From positions 1 to 64,000 of the forward strand of contig CAVSNF010000030.1 of NCBI GenBank assembly GCA_963729195.1: a DNA stretch of 64,000 nucleotides, read 5' to 3'. How positions within the stretch are numbered: the stretch's first letter is position 1; the number at the start of each line of letters is the position of its first letter. Below the pieces are notes generated by a model. That model was not told the origin of the DNA. It saw nothing but the letters and a program-made list of their open reading frames with translations, and did not search any database. A program made the position numbers and the translations under genes. The DNA comes from CAVPTL01 sp963729195 (GTDB lineage: Bacteria > Actinomycetota > Thermoleophilia > Gaiellales > JAICJC01). Shown here piece by piece: positions 1-11,177 of the stretch.

Positions 1-351
1 GCTGACGAGTTCTCCATTCCGCTGCCGGTCGTCAGCAGCCCCAGCGACGCGGTCGGCGAGCGCGCGCTTGACCTGCTCGAGCAGCATCGCGTGCTCGTTC
101 TTGCCGGTACCGACCAGGTGATCGTGCTGGGCGGGAGTTCGGTCTGGGTCGTGACCGCCACGCCGGAGGGGGTTTGGTGTACGTGTCCGTGTGCCGACCG
201 CGTGCTGTGCGCCCACCGGGTGGCGGCCATGATCGCGTGGAACACCGGCGAAAACCGGCCGAACCCCAAGAAACGGCTTCACCAGTGCGATCCTCCCGCC
301 ACGCGAGCAGGGTGGCAGGGCGGCGACCTGCCCGAATCGGGGCCGTTTTGA
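1..351 (+). CDS. SWIM-type zinc-finger-like protein, 5' end outside window
   Basis: The frame is open from base 1 and stops at TGA 349-351, so the start lies to the left of the window and about 116 residues are visible. Near the middle is the string CTCPCADRVLCAH, which has the CxC...CxH spacing of SWIM zinc fingers, a fold usually tied to nucleic-acid or protein binding. The tail after it is short and carries no recognisable domain. The stop overlaps the TTG start of the next gene, which suggests translational coupling. Because an excisionase-like gene and an integrase stub follow directly, I infer that this belongs to a mobile element. The SWIM call is from the motif only. Confidence 0.5.
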   Translation, partial: ADEFSIPLPVVSSPSDAVGERALDLLEQHRVLVLAGTDQVIVLGGSSVWVVTATPEGVWCTCPCADRVLCAHRVAAMIAWNTGENRPNPKKRLHQCDPPATRAGWQGGDLPESGPF

Positions 352-560
352 GCGCAAAATGGCTCACAGTCGCAGAGGTCGCCGAGGAGTTGGGCGTGTC
401 GATGCGCACCGTGCACCGCTGGATCGAAGCTGGCGACATGCCGGCGGTGCGCTTACCCGGTGGCCACTTGCGGATCGCGGAGGCGGCACTCACCGCTCAG
501 CTAGCCGCATGGGCAACTCCGCCGCCGACCGATGTAGGCTCGCCCGATGCAGACGGGTAG
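348..560 (+). CDS. Excisionase-like helix-turn-helix DNA-binding protein
   Basis: A 70-residue protein whose first 50 residues form a MerR/excisionase-type winged helix: WLTVAEVAEELGVSMRTVHR (helix-turn-helix), then WIEAGDMPAVRLPGGHLRI, the wing typical of the HTH_17 family. Such proteins bind DNA bent at attachment sites and direct excision, or act as small regulators. The start is taken as TTG at 348 because it overlaps the previous stop (TTGA) and gives exactly the domain boundary. The next frame, integrase-like, begins at 547 and overlaps the end by 14 bases. The order xis then int is typical of integrated elements. Confidence 0.7.
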   Translation: MSAKWLTVAEVAEELGVSMRTVHRWIEAGDMPAVRLPGGHLRIAEAALTAQLAAWATPPPTDVGSPDADG

Positions 561-753
561 CGTCACCAGAAACGGCCGCGGTTGGCGCGGACGCTGGCAA
601 GAGGGCGGGTCGTATCGCACCACCACGACCGTCCGCACGAAGGGCGAGGCGCGACAGCTGCTGCACCTCGAGCTCCAGCGGCTCGAGCTCGACATCACCA
701 CCGAGGCGATCCAACGATTCATCGGCGACGTCACCATCCAAGTGCACTCAACT
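547..753 (+). pseudogene. Integrase N-terminal fragment
   Basis: From ATG 547 the frame reads MQTGSVTRNGRGWRGRWQEG and continues with a THR-rich strand and TKGEARQLLHLELQRLE. This matches the small N-terminal arm-binding domain of tyrosine integrases (GSV..RG.GW..RW, then a TK.EA..L helix). No core-binding or catalytic domain (R..HxxR..Y) follows in any frame: after about residue 70 the sequence turns into unrelated DNA ahead of the gene at 904. I therefore read it as a truncated integrase remnant. The overlap with the excisionase-like gene supports this. It could also be a small stand-alone DNA-binding protein. Confidence 0.45.
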
Positions 754-903
754 CGCCGACGCGTCTCCGTCAGACCGGTTGGCGATAGTGTCGATTGCGG
801 CTTTGTACGTGGACTGGGTTCAGTGCATTCCCGGATGGCCGGTCGCTTTGGGCGTCGTACCGTCCCCACCAACCGAGTTTGTATCCAATGGACGGGAGGC
901 AGT

Positions 904-1625
904 GTGAAACGCTCATGGATATTGGGAGCCGTGGCGCTCGCGGTGCTGGTGTTTGCGGCGTCGGCGGAGGGGGCGATCGTCGGCAAGAATCAGCGGATGC
1001 GGTTCGAGACGAGTAACGGGAGCACGCTTCGGTGGGTTACGACGACCAACGATTCCCCCACCGACGCGAACCATCGCGCATTGAGGCTGGTGCTCCCGCC
1101 GAACTCCCCCGGGTGTTCGGATGCGAATCTGCGGCCTGTTCGTTCGGGAGAGCCTTCTCCACTGCGAGCAGTAACCGCCGCACTGAGGTCGCAGACCAGA
1201 AGAATCTGTCCTGGGAGTTCGCGGCGGCGAATCCGGTGACCGCGTCGGAGCGGATCAATGTGTTCTTCTCGAATGGTGACGTGGCCTTCCTGAACTCGCT
1301 CAACTGCACCCACCCCGTCGCGTCGAGCGGGGGCACGTGGCTGCGATCCGACTTCACCGGGTTCAAGTCCAACTGCTCCTTCGACGTCGTCGGCGAGACC
1401 GCGGGGACGTACGCCGCGGACGGCACGCACTCGGCGTGGCAGGTGTATGCCACCCAGTGGCCGGATCAGGTCGTGACGATCCGCCACCTGCTCGTCGACT
1501 CCGGCGCCGCGCCGCTCACCGGGGTGAGCACCTACTACTTCGATCGGATCTCCCTCGGCGCCGGCAAGATGTACACCCGCAGCGCGCGGAGAGCGCTCAA
1601 CTGCCGGACCGAGAACGTCTGCTAA
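904..1625 (+). CDS. Secreted protein of unknown function, frame-shifted
   Basis: GTG 904 is preceded by a good ribosome-binding site (GGGAGG). The first 24 residues are a classical signal peptide: basic VKRSW, then a hydrophobic run, then SAEGA as a likely cleavage site. The mature part starts with a beta-rich stretch (MRFETSNGSTLRWVTTTND). Around 1118-1145 the reading frame shifts and the protein continues to TAA 1623-1625 with several cysteines. The downstream part (for example FFSNGDVAFLNSLNCTH, then STYYFDRISLGAG) looks like an extracellular beta-sandwich. No family is recognised. The shift may be a sequence error, as seen in many genes here, or decay next to the element remnant. Confidence 0.55.
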
Positions 1626-1648
1626 GACCAAGCAGCAACGACCCACAG

Positions 1649-1690
1649 AGCATGCCCAGAGGGGCGCACCGGGGTCCCTCCGGGCATGCT
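1649..1690 (+). terminator. Hairpin after the secreted-protein gene
   Basis: The arms AGCATGCCC-AGAGGG and CCCTC-CGGGCATGCT are complementary around a loop of about 11 bases, 24 bases after the stop at 1625. There is no T-run after the stem, so it is either a weak intrinsic terminator or a protective 3' hairpin. Confidence 0.45.
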
Positions 1691-1872
1691 TGGCCCCGGT
1701 CGAAGCGTGCATCGCCCAGCGCGAAACGCGAAATATTCCACTCCCGTGACCAGGACGTGACCACGGCCCCGCAACCGCGCCACCAGAGCGGCAGGTGCGA
1801 CTCCCACTGTCGGCACTGGTAGGTACGCGTCAACCGGCGACCAACCCCGACGCCCAGTCGGCGCCCGGCGTA

Positions 1873-3151
1873 ATGTCACTCCATGGAATGGGCCCGGCCG
1901 TCATCGCCCTCTCGCTGATCGCCTTTGGCGTCATCTCACGCCGCGTGGAGGGCACGCCCGTCACGCCCGCGATCATCTTCGTCGGCATCGGGCTCGTGCT
2001 CGGGACACAGGCACTCGATCTTCTCGACGCGCCGCCGACCGGCGAATCGGTGCGGCTCCTGGCCGAGGCGACGCTGACGGTGGTGTTATTCGCAGACGCA
2101 TCGCGCATCGACCTGCGCACTCTTCGGCGGGAGTACGCGGTGCCCGCGCGCCTGCTCGGAATCGGGCTCCCGCTCACCATCGGGTTCGGAGCACTGCTCG
2201 CCACCGCGCTCTTCGGCGCACTCTCGGTCCCAGAGGCTCTCGTGCTCGCGGTGTTGCTGGCCCCCACCGACGCGGCTCTCGGCCAAGCCGTTGTCACCGA
2301 GCCGCGGCGCCGTCTCGGATCCGCCAGGGACTCAACGTCGAAAGCGGACTCAACGACGGCATCTGCGTGCCTCTGCTCTTCATCGTGCTGGCGATCGCCG
2401 AGGCAGACGCGGGTGAAGTCGGCGCCGCTCACGCTGTGCGCCTGGTGATCGAAGAGATCGGCTACGGCATCGCCGGCGGCCTCCTCGCCGGCGCTGTCGC
2501 AGCAGCCGCGATCACGTTCGGCACCAAGCGAGGGCTGATCGAGCAATCGTGGCTGCAGATCCTTCCAGTCGCAGCAGCCGCCCTCGCCTATGGCATCGCA
2601 ACGCCGCTTGACGGCTCGGGATCATCGCTGCGTTCGTCGCGGGAATGACCTTCGGCGCCATTCGGCGAACCCCGGTCGGCGGTGAAGTGACGTTCCTCAC
2701 CGACGAACTCGGGGAGTTGCTCAACGGCGTCACCCTGCTGGTGTTCGGAGCTGTGCTGCTCTGGCCCGCGCTCGACGGCCTCACCTGGCCCATCGTCCTG
2801 TACGCGGTCGCAAGCCTCACCATCATCCGGATGGCGCCCGTTGCGATCGCCATGCTCGGCACCGGCGCGCGCCAACCGACCGTCGCCTTCCTCGGCTGGT
2901 TCGGCCCGCGCGGGCTCGCGTCGATCGTGTTCGCGGCGATCGTCGTTCAAGAGGCCGACCTCCCACACGCGAACACGATCGTCCTCGCGACCTACGCCAC
3001 CGTTGGCCTCTCCGTCCTCGCCCACGGCGTCACGGCAGCACCACTCGCCAGCCGCTACGCCTCGTGGTTCACATCACACCCGTCCAGCGCGGCGCCCGCA
3101 ATGGAAAGCGTCCCCGCCGGCACGCACCGATGGCGGCGGACATCGAGATGA
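1873..3151 (+). CDS. CPA1-family Na+/H+ (or K+/H+) antiporter, two frameshifts
   Basis: A membrane antiporter of about 425 residues. ATG 1873 (MSLHGMGPAV) is chosen because it directly precedes the first membrane helix. Family features are visible in order: helices 1-2 with PAIIFVGIGLVLGTQ, the conserved LAPTDAALGQAVV (the ion-binding Asp region), then VESGLNDGI and, near the end, FLGWFGPRGLASIVFA. The frame breaks twice: near 2300-2315, between VVTEPRR and the conserved RIRQGLNVESGLNDG, and near 2620, before IIAAFVAGMTFGA. Both look like single-base errors because each conserved motif is intact in the next frame. It sits alone, upstream of PPK2 on the same strand. The transported ions cannot be told from sequence. 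Confidence 0.8.
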
Positions 3152-3301
3152 CCCCAAGACCAAGATCGACAGGCACTCCGTAGTATTCCCGTGCGGTTTG
3201 GGTAAAAATCCCGACGCGCGCTCGGGCGGACCCGGAGAGAGTCCTCTTGTCAGCCGTACGTTGCGTTGACGCGCGCTTTGAACCAGTCGGAGGTGGGAGA
3301 G

Positions 3302-4185
3302 ATGAGTAAGACGAAGAAAACGAAGAACGCACAACAAGGCTCACCATGGAGTGGATCCCGCGCCGGATCCCTCAAGCACGTCCGAGCACGGCGAGGCGAG
3401 TGCTTCCGGGAAGATGAAGCGCAAAGACTATGAGCGGGAGATGAGGATCCTCCAAGGCGAGCTGGTGGCCATGCAGGAGTGGGTCAAGAGCACCGGCGCC
3501 AGGATCTGTGTGGTGTTCGAGGGCGTGGACAGCGCCGGCAAGGGCGGCACGATCCGGCGGATCACCGAGCGAACGAGTCCTCGCGTGTTCAAGCACATCG
3601 CGCTGCCGGCGCCCGATGAGCGGGTCAAGTCGCAGATGTACATCCAGCGCTACATGTCCCATTTCCCGTCGGCCGGCGAGGTTGTGATATTCGATCGCAG
3701 CTGGTACAACCGCGCCGGGGTCGAGCCGGTCATGGGCTACTGCACCGCAGAGCAGACCGAGCGGTTCCTCGCGATGGTGCCGCTGGTCGAAAAGGCAATG
3801 GTCCACGACGGGATCATCCTGATCAAGTATTTCCTCAACGTCAGCCGCGACGAGCAGACACGGCGACTCGAGAGCCGGATCGATGACCCCCGCAAGATCT
3901 GGAAGCTCTCCCCGACCGATCTGAAGTCCTACGGCCGCCGGTACGACTACCTCCGCGCCCGTGACGCGATGTTCGTTGCCACCAACACGGGGTGGGCGCC
4001 GTGGCACATCGTCGACAACGACGACAAGAAGCGCGGCCGGCTCAACATCATCTCCCATCTGCTCAGTCAAATACCGTACGAATCGCCCGCACCCCTGGAC
4101 GTGAAGATGCCGAAACCGCCGAGCCGCGGACGGTTACGTCGAACCGGAGTCGTCGCAGCCGAACATCCCCACGACGTTCTCGTGA
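3302..4185 (+). CDS. ppk2: Polyphosphate kinase 2 (PPK2 family), frame-shifted at both ends
   Basis: PPK2 transfers phosphate between polyphosphate and nucleoside (di)phosphates in the cytosol. Diagnostic motifs are present: FEGVDSAGKGGTIRRI (Walker A), a lid-module region, FDRSWYNRAGVEPVMGYCT (Walker B region) and SRIDDPRKIWKLSPTDLKS. The best start is ATG 3302 (MSKTKKTKNAQQ, the usual basic N-terminus), which has a strong GGAGG ribosome-binding site just upstream. It needs one frame change before KMKRKDYEREMRIL. At the 3' end the family's own C-terminus (DGYVEPESSQPNIPTTFS, stop TGA 4183-4185) is in another frame from about 4129. Read without this correction, the gene runs into the P-type ATPase as a false 821-residue fusion. 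Confidence 0.85.
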
Positions 4186-4221
4186 ACGCGATGCCGCATA
4201 CTGCGACGAAAGGACATCGCG

Positions 4222-6975
<2,754 letters not shown>

Positions 6976-6986
6976 CCAGGCCGTCG

Positions 6987-7017
6987 GTGAATAACGGTGC
7001 CTGGCACCGTTATTCAC
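6987..7017. repeat. Palindromic repeat, copy 1 (perfect)
   Basis: A perfect palindrome: arm GTGAATAACGGTGCC, one central T, then the exact reverse complement. It lies 11 bases after the P-type ATPase stop. Related copies occur at 7033, 42762, 42804 and 50598. It can fold into a 15-bp hairpin in RNA or extrude as a cruciform. Confidence 0.9.
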
Positions 7018-7032
7018 GACCGACGCCTGGAC

Positions 7033-7059
7033 TGAATAATGGTGCCTGGCACCAATTAC
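7033..7059. repeat. Palindromic repeat, copy 2 (imperfect)
   Basis: The left arm TGAATAATGGTGCC and right arm GGCACCAATTACC match the family core GGTGCCTGGCACC but have a one-base offset in the A/T part. It lies 15 bases after copy 1, forming a pair. The second pair, at 42762-42838, has the same arrangement, with one AACGG-type and one AATTGG-type member. Confidence 0.75.
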
Positions 7060-7162
7060 CAAGGGAGGAGAGCTGGGCGGACGCCACGGGGGTCAAGAAC
7101 GCAACGGCCACCCAGCGCCCTCCCGTGCATCGAGCGTACGCGGACATGGGTTGTGCGGCTAG

Positions 7163-7627
7163 ATGCAGCGCGCAACAATTTTCGCATTTGCCGGCACACG
7201 TAAGCTTCGTGAACAGATGGCATCCCAGCCGACAATCCAGCGCGACGCCGACATGTTCACCATCACCGCCTCCGGGGCCTCAATCGAGGTCGCCCGTGAC
7301 GACATCCACGTGCGCGTGTCAGGCCGCCCGGCGGCAGGCGCGAAGGAGACCGCCTTCACGGTGGCTCGCAGCGACTACGACATGTTCGGGGCACGCGTGG
7401 CCAGCACCTGGAAGCAGGAGTTGTACGAAGCCGATACCCACGCGAGTCTGGGGAATCCCATGAACGCGCAGCTTCGCATCGACCGCACCGCACCACGGGT
7501 GCTGACGGCAACGCTGAACGGGCCGGCCGGAGGGTTTACGATCGAGCAGCTGGACGGATTCGAGCTGATCTCCGCAGTGGCAACGCTGATGGGCCACCAG
7601 CCGCCGGCGGCGCAGCTTTCCGCTTGA
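7163..7627 (+). CDS. Hypothetical protein
   Basis: An open frame of up to 154 residues, with possible starts at 7163, 7217 (MASQPTIQRDADMF) and 7253; none has a clear ribosome-binding site. The protein is soluble, without signal peptide or membrane segment, and mixed in charge. The most conserved-looking part is FTVARSDYDMFGARVASTWK and the C-terminal GGFTIEQLDGFELISAVATL. I do not recognise a family. Codon usage with G/C in third positions agrees with a real gene. It is followed by the TetR-type regulator 50 bases downstream on the same strand. Confidence 0.45.
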   Translation: MQRATIFAFAGTRKLREQMASQPTIQRDADMFTITASGASIEVARDDIHVRVSGRPAAGAKETAFTVARSDYDMFGARVASTWKQELYEADTHASLGNPMNAQLRIDRTAPRVLTATLNGPAGGFTIEQLDGFELISAVATLMGHQPPAAQLSA

Positions 7628-7674
7628 CCACCCGCCGGTGACGTGGTTTAGTCGACTGTATTAGTCAATCGTCT

Positions 7675-8472
7675 GACAGCGACTCCAAGGAGCGTCTACT
7701 CGACGCCGCCGAGCGCGTGCTCACCCGCGACGGGAGATCTGGGCTCACCACCCGCCGGGTCGCGCAGGAGGCGGGAGTCAACCACGGCCTGGTGCACTAC
7801 CACTTCGGATCGCTGGAGGTGCTCACCGCGGCGACCGCGCGGCGATACCACCGGCGTGTGTGGGAACGGCGGCAGGCGATCCTGGCCGAACCTCGGCCGT
7901 TCATCGATCGGTGGCGGGCCGCTATCGACGATCTCCGGCACGACCTGGCGTCCGGCGATGCCCGCATCGCCGCCGAGCTGCGAGCGATCGGGTTCGATCA
8001 GCCACACGTACGCGACGAGGTCGTCGCAGCTACCGCGCGATGGCGCTCCACCCTCACCGACGCGTTCGCATCGGCCGCGGCCGAGTATGGGCTGACCGCC
8101 TCGGCGGTGGCACCGATCGTGGCCCTGGTGACGACCTTCACCACCGGCCTGGCCGATGAGCGGATGCTGGGTATCGACGACGGCCACGCTGAGCTGCTCG
8201 AGTGGGTCGACGGGATGATCGTGTCGGTGGCAGCCGCTCCCGCAGAGCTGAAGGGTCACGCACCGAGCGCGAAGCGGCGGCCGAGTCCGAGATCGTCCTG
8301 GGCCAGTCGCCCCAGCAGGATCCGCTCGATACACACCCGCTGCTCACCAGTGAGCGCCGTGAACGAGCACCCGACCACGGTCTCTCCCGGCGTCGAGCCG
8401 GCACGCACCGCCGCGATGATCACCTCGGCCTGGAGCGGCACATCGAACAGCCGTCCCGACAGTCTCAGATGA
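7675..8472 (+). CDS. TetR-family transcriptional regulator, ends uncertain
   Basis: The N-terminal helix-turn-helix is plain: SKERLLDAAERVLTRDG, then GLTTRRVAQEAGVNHGLVHY and HFGSLEVL. It is followed by an all-helical ligand-binding domain to about residue 190 (LLEWVDGMIVSVAAA). Coding similarity begins near 7675, but no ATG/GTG/TTG fits upstream, so the start is probably hidden by an indel; GTG 7717 is the first in-frame start. At the 3' end the frame runs on to 8472, deep into the convergent PilZ gene. A one-base shift near 8245 would give TGA 8249-8251, five bases from the PilZ stop, and that is the more likely true end. The AT-richer segment 7645-7675 may hold its operator. The ligand is unknown. 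Confidence 0.7.
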   Translation, partial: DSDSKERLLDAAERVLTRDGRSGLTTRRVAQEAGVNHGLVHYHFGSLEVLTAATARRYHRRVWERRQAILAEPRPFIDRWRAAIDDLRHDLASGDARIAAELRAIGFDQPHVRDEVVAATARWRSTLTDAFASAAAEYGLTASAVAPIVALVTTFTTGLADERMLGIDDGHAELLEWVDGMIVSVAAAPAELKGHAPSAKRRPSPRSSWASRPSRIRSIHTRCSPVSAVNEHPTTVSPGVEPARTAAMITSAWSGTSNSRPDSLR

Positions 8473-8648
8473 TCGCCCCGCCACAGCTTGCCGGCCACGG
8501 TCAGCCCGGCGGCTTCCCGGGAGATGTCTGTCAGCGTCGCATGGATGCGGGCACCCGCGGCGGCCTGACGGCAGTTGACGGCGGTCAGTGTCACCCACGC
8601 TGCTGCTGGTGCGCGAGGGGTTCCCCGGCGGTCTGATCGGGAGTACAT
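8256..8648 (-). CDS. PilZ-domain protein
   Basis: A 130-residue protein that is essentially one PilZ domain, the cyclic-di-GMP receptor fold. The N-terminal arginine motif is present (SRSDRRGTPRAP, RxxxR type), followed by the beta-barrel with TLTDISREAAGLTV. In canonical PilZ the second motif is D/NxSxxG. Here the residue in the final Gly place is Ala (DISREA), so cyclic-di-GMP binding may be weakened or lost. The C-terminus LTGEQRVCIERILLGRLAQ resembles the helical end seen in short PilZ proteins. The gene converges with the TetR gene and diverges from pfk. No partner is visible in the window. Confidence 0.7.
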   Translation of the reverse strand: MYSRSDRRGTPRAPAAAWVTLTAVNCRQAAAGARIHATLTDISREAAGLTVAGKLWRGDHLRLSGRLFDVPLQAEVIIAAVRAGSTPGETVVGCSFTALTGEQRVCIERILLGRLAQDDLGLGRRFALGA

Positions 8649-8713
8649 GAGCTTGTCATCGGCTTTCGCGGCCGGCTCCTCAATACCTGGTCACCGGGTG
8701 GTACGTTGCGGCG

Positions 8714-9748
8714 ATGCAGATCGGCATCCTCACCGGCGGCGGCGACTGTCCGGGACTCAACGCGGTGATCCGGGCGGTCACCCGGAAATCGCTCGACGCC
8801 GGCCACGATGTGATCGGGGTGCAGCACGGATGGCGCGGCATGGTCGAAGGCCAAACGCGCGTGCTCGAGTCACGCGATATCGCCGGCATCCTGCCCCGTG
8901 GCGGCACGATCCTGAAGACTTCCAGAACCAACCCGTTCGAGATCGAGGGTGGTGTCGACCGTGTGCGGGAGAACCTCCGAGGCCTCGACGCGCTGGTCGC
9001 GATCGGCGGGGAAGACACCCTGGGGGTGGCCGCCCGACTGCACGCCGAGTACGACGCGCCGGTGGTGGGGGTGCCCAAGACGATCGATAACGACCTGTCG
9101 GGCACCGACTACACCTTTGGCTTCGACACCGCGCTTGCGATCGCAACCGAGGCGATCGACCGGCTGCACTCCACCGCCGAGTCGCATGACCGAGTGATGG
9201 TGTGCGAGGTGATGGGCCGCCACACCGGGTGGATCGCGGTCATGAGCGGCATCGCCGGGGGCGCAGACGTGATCCTGATCCCGGAAATCCCGATCACGGT
9301 GGAACACTGCTGCCGGCTGATCGAGCAGCGCCACTCCAAGGGCAAGGATTTCTCCATCGTGGTGGTCAGCGAGGGGTACGGGCTGACCTTCGAAAGCGGC
9401 GAGTCTCGCGGCCTGGTTGCGGCGGCCGGCCACGACGCGTTCGGGCACGCCCGCCTGGGCGGGGTCGGCACCGCGCTGGCAGCCGAGATCGAGGCCGCGA
9501 CCGGCTTCGAGACGCGGGTGACCACGCTGGGCCACATTCAGCGCGGCGGCTCACCCACCCCCCGCGATCGCGTGCTGGCAACCCGATTCGGCCTCAAGGC
9601 GGCAGCGATGGTGCAGGAGGGCACGTTCGGCCAGATGGCCGCACTTCGCGGCGACGACATCATGGCGGTGCCGCTGACCGCGGCCGTGGCCGAGCTGAAG
9701 CTCGTCCCCAGGTCGCTGTACGACCAGGCCGCAGCGTTCTTCGGCTAG
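8714..9748 (+). CDS. pfp: 6-phosphofructokinase, pyrophosphate-type signature
   Basis: The enzyme phosphorylates fructose 6-phosphate to the 1,6-bisphosphate in glycolysis. It is 344 residues long, the normal length for the short PFK class, and intact. The N-terminal ILTGGGDCPGLNAVIR loop is present. The phosphoryl-donor loop at residues 98-102 reads GGEDT rather than GGDGS, and residues 121-127 read PKTIDND with Lys where ATP enzymes have Gly. These two changes are the established signature of pyrophosphate-dependent enzymes of the actinobacterial type (for example Amycolatopsis). MGRHTGW and GHIQRGGSPT, both substrate-binding, are also present. I infer PPi use. The gene stands alone, convergent with the trpC-like gene four bases away. 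Confidence 0.9.
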   Translation: MQIGILTGGGDCPGLNAVIRAVTRKSLDAGHDVIGVQHGWRGMVEGQTRVLESRDIAGILPRGGTILKTSRTNPFEIEGGVDRVRENLRGLDALVAIGGEDTLGVAARLHAEYDAPVVGVPKTIDNDLSGTDYTFGFDTALAIATEAIDRLHSTAESHDRVMVCEVMGRHTGWIAVMSGIAGGADVILIPEIPITVEHCCRLIEQRHSKGKDFSIVVVSEGYGLTFESGESRGLVAAAGHDAFGHARLGGVGTALAAEIEAATGFETRVTTLGHIQRGGSPTPRDRVLATRFGLKAAAMVQEGTFGQMAALRGDDIMAVPLTAAVAELKLVPRSLYDQAAAFFG

Positions 9749-9752
9749 ATGG

Positions 9753-10484
9753 TCAGCGGCTGTCGCCGCGAAGCATGTCCAGCGACGCCGAGATGCCGTG
9801 ATCACACGCCCACCGGCCGATCACGGCGGCGTCCACGCCTGAGCCTTCCAGCGCCATCACCTGCTCGCGCGTGCGGATGCCGCCCTGGGAGATGACGGTC
9901 TTGCCGGCCGGCACCTCCTCCAGCAACGAGAACGTGTGCTCGAAGTCGGGGGCTCCGTCGTTGTGCCTGCCGTTTCTGATCAGAAAGGAGTCGGGGTCGA
10001 GCAGGTCCAACACGTGCTCGATCTCGTCTTCTCTGGCAACCTGCACGACCACATCGAGGCCCATGTCCCAGGCAACCGACTGGAGATCGTGGAATAGCCC
10101 GTCGTCATCGTCGAGCGCCTCGGCGATCAGCACCACGCCCTGAGCACCGTCCAGCCGCGCCTCGTACAGCTGGTAGGCATCCACCAGCAGTCCCCAGTGC
10201 AGTACCGGCAGCGAGGTCGTGGGTGTCGTGCCCCGCAGCGTCTCGTCGTTGTCGACCGCGATCCCGGCGATCCCGGCCTGGGAGGCCTGCTCCAGCACCT
10301 CGGTGGGGTACGGCTCGCGGGCCCGCAGGATGAACGCGATCTCCTCGCCGCCCACCCACTCGGTGAACGGCCGGATCGGCTTCAACTGCTCGACAGCGGC
10401 CTCCAGCTCGGCCAGCGGGCGGACGCTGCGGCGCTTGTCCACCGCCCGGCGCGTCTCGGAGATGTGGCGATCAAGCGACGGCAT
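9753..10484 (-). CDS. TrpC-like TIM-barrel protein lacking IGPS catalytic residues
   Basis: A 243-residue protein with the fold pattern of indole-3-glycerol-phosphate synthase: PVLHWGLLVDAYQLYEARLD (residues 93-112), DVVVQVAREDEIEHVL, and GKTVISQGGIRTREQVMALE near the end. The key IGPS residues are changed. AEIKRASPS is AFILRAREP (Glu to Phe, Lys to Leu), the Lys of LRKDF is Trp (LHWGL), VEVH is VQVA, and the Glu of SESGI is Gln. It is thus unlikely to close the indole ring. Phosphate-binding glycines are partly kept, so it may bind a phosphorylated ligand or use another chemistry. ATG 10484 overlaps the deoC stop by 14 bases; the two are presumably co-expressed at the end of the cdd-era-deoC operon. 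Confidence 0.7.
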   Translation of the reverse strand: MPSLDRHISETRRAVDKRRSVRPLAELEAAVEQLKPIRPFTEWVGGEEIAFILRAREPYPTEVLEQASQAGIAGIAVDNDETLRGTTPTTSLPVLHWGLLVDAYQLYEARLDGAQGVVLIAEALDDDDGLFHDLQSVAWDMGLDVVVQVAREDEIEHVLDLLDPDSFLIRNGRHNDGAPDFEHTFSLLEEVPAGKTVISQGGIRTREQVMALEGSGVDAAVIGRWACDHGISASLDMLRGDSR

Positions 10485-11160
10485 CGACCGTCGCTTCCTC
10501 GATGATCGCAACCGCCGAGCTCGTACCCAGCCGCTGCGCGCCCGCAGCCAGCATGGCAGCGGCGTCCGCAGCGGTTCGAATACCACCGGAGGCCTTGACC
10601 CCCACCGATGCGGGCAGCACCGAGCGCATCGTCTCCACCGCAGACACGGTCGCGCCGCCGCCCACGAAGCCCGTGGAGGTCTTGGCGAAATCGGCGCCGG
10701 CCTGGACGACCAGCTCGCAGGCTGTGAGCAGTTGCTCGTGCGACAGCTGTGACGACTCGACGATCACCTTGACGCGGGCGTCGACCTGATCGTCATGCAC
10801 GGCCGTGACCACCGCCTCCACGTCGGCCAGCACCGCCGCACTGTCTCCCGCCCGCAGCGCCGGCCATGCCATCACCACGTCGACCTCGGAGGCGCCGTCG
10901 GCCACCGCCGTGCGCGCCGATTCGACCTTGGCCGCGGTCGAGTCAAGGCCGTGCGGGAAGCCGACAACGGTGCACACCGCGGCATCTCCGTCGAGCCGTT
11001 CGGCCGCCCGTGCCACCCACCACGGGTAGATGCACACGGCTGCGAACCCGAACCGCTTGGCGTCATCGCAGACGCCGTCGATGCGAGCGACGGGTGCCGC
11101 AGCGTCAAGCAGCGTGTGATCAACAGCGGACGCAAAGGTCTCGATGGATAACGGCGGCAT
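10471..11160 (-). CDS. deoC: Deoxyribose-phosphate aldolase
   Basis: DeoC cleaves 2-deoxyribose 5-phosphate to glyceraldehyde 3-phosphate and acetaldehyde in deoxynucleoside catabolism. The protein is 229 residues. It shows the early VDHTLLDA, the VKVIVESSQL strand, the Schiff-base motif AGADFAKTSTGF and the second active-site lysine in VGVKASGGIRT. An in-frame start at 11220 would run into era, so ATG 11160 (MPPLSIETFASAVDHTLL) is preferred because it gives the usual N-terminus; ATG 11169 is possible. It lies 17 bases after era and next to cdd, so cytidine deamination and deoxyribose breakdown are placed together in one salvage operon. Confidence 0.9.
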   Translation of the reverse strand: MPPLSIETFASAVDHTLLDAAAPVARIDGVCDDAKRFGFAAVCIYPWWVARAAERLDGDAAVCTVVGFPHGLDSTAAKVESARTAVADGASEVDVVMAWPALRAGDSAAVLADVEAVVTAVHDDQVDARVKVIVESSQLSHEQLLTACELVVQAGADFAKTSTGFVGGGATVSAVETMRSVLPASVGVKASGGIRTAADAAAMLAAGAQRLGTSSAVAIIEEATVDAVA

Positions 11161-11177
11161 CCAGCGCATATCGTAAC

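Noticed and set aside
8252..8472. TetR coding through to 8472
   Set aside because: The last 70 codons are opposite the PilZ gene and have no TetR similarity; a shift to TGA 8249-8251 explains the end better.
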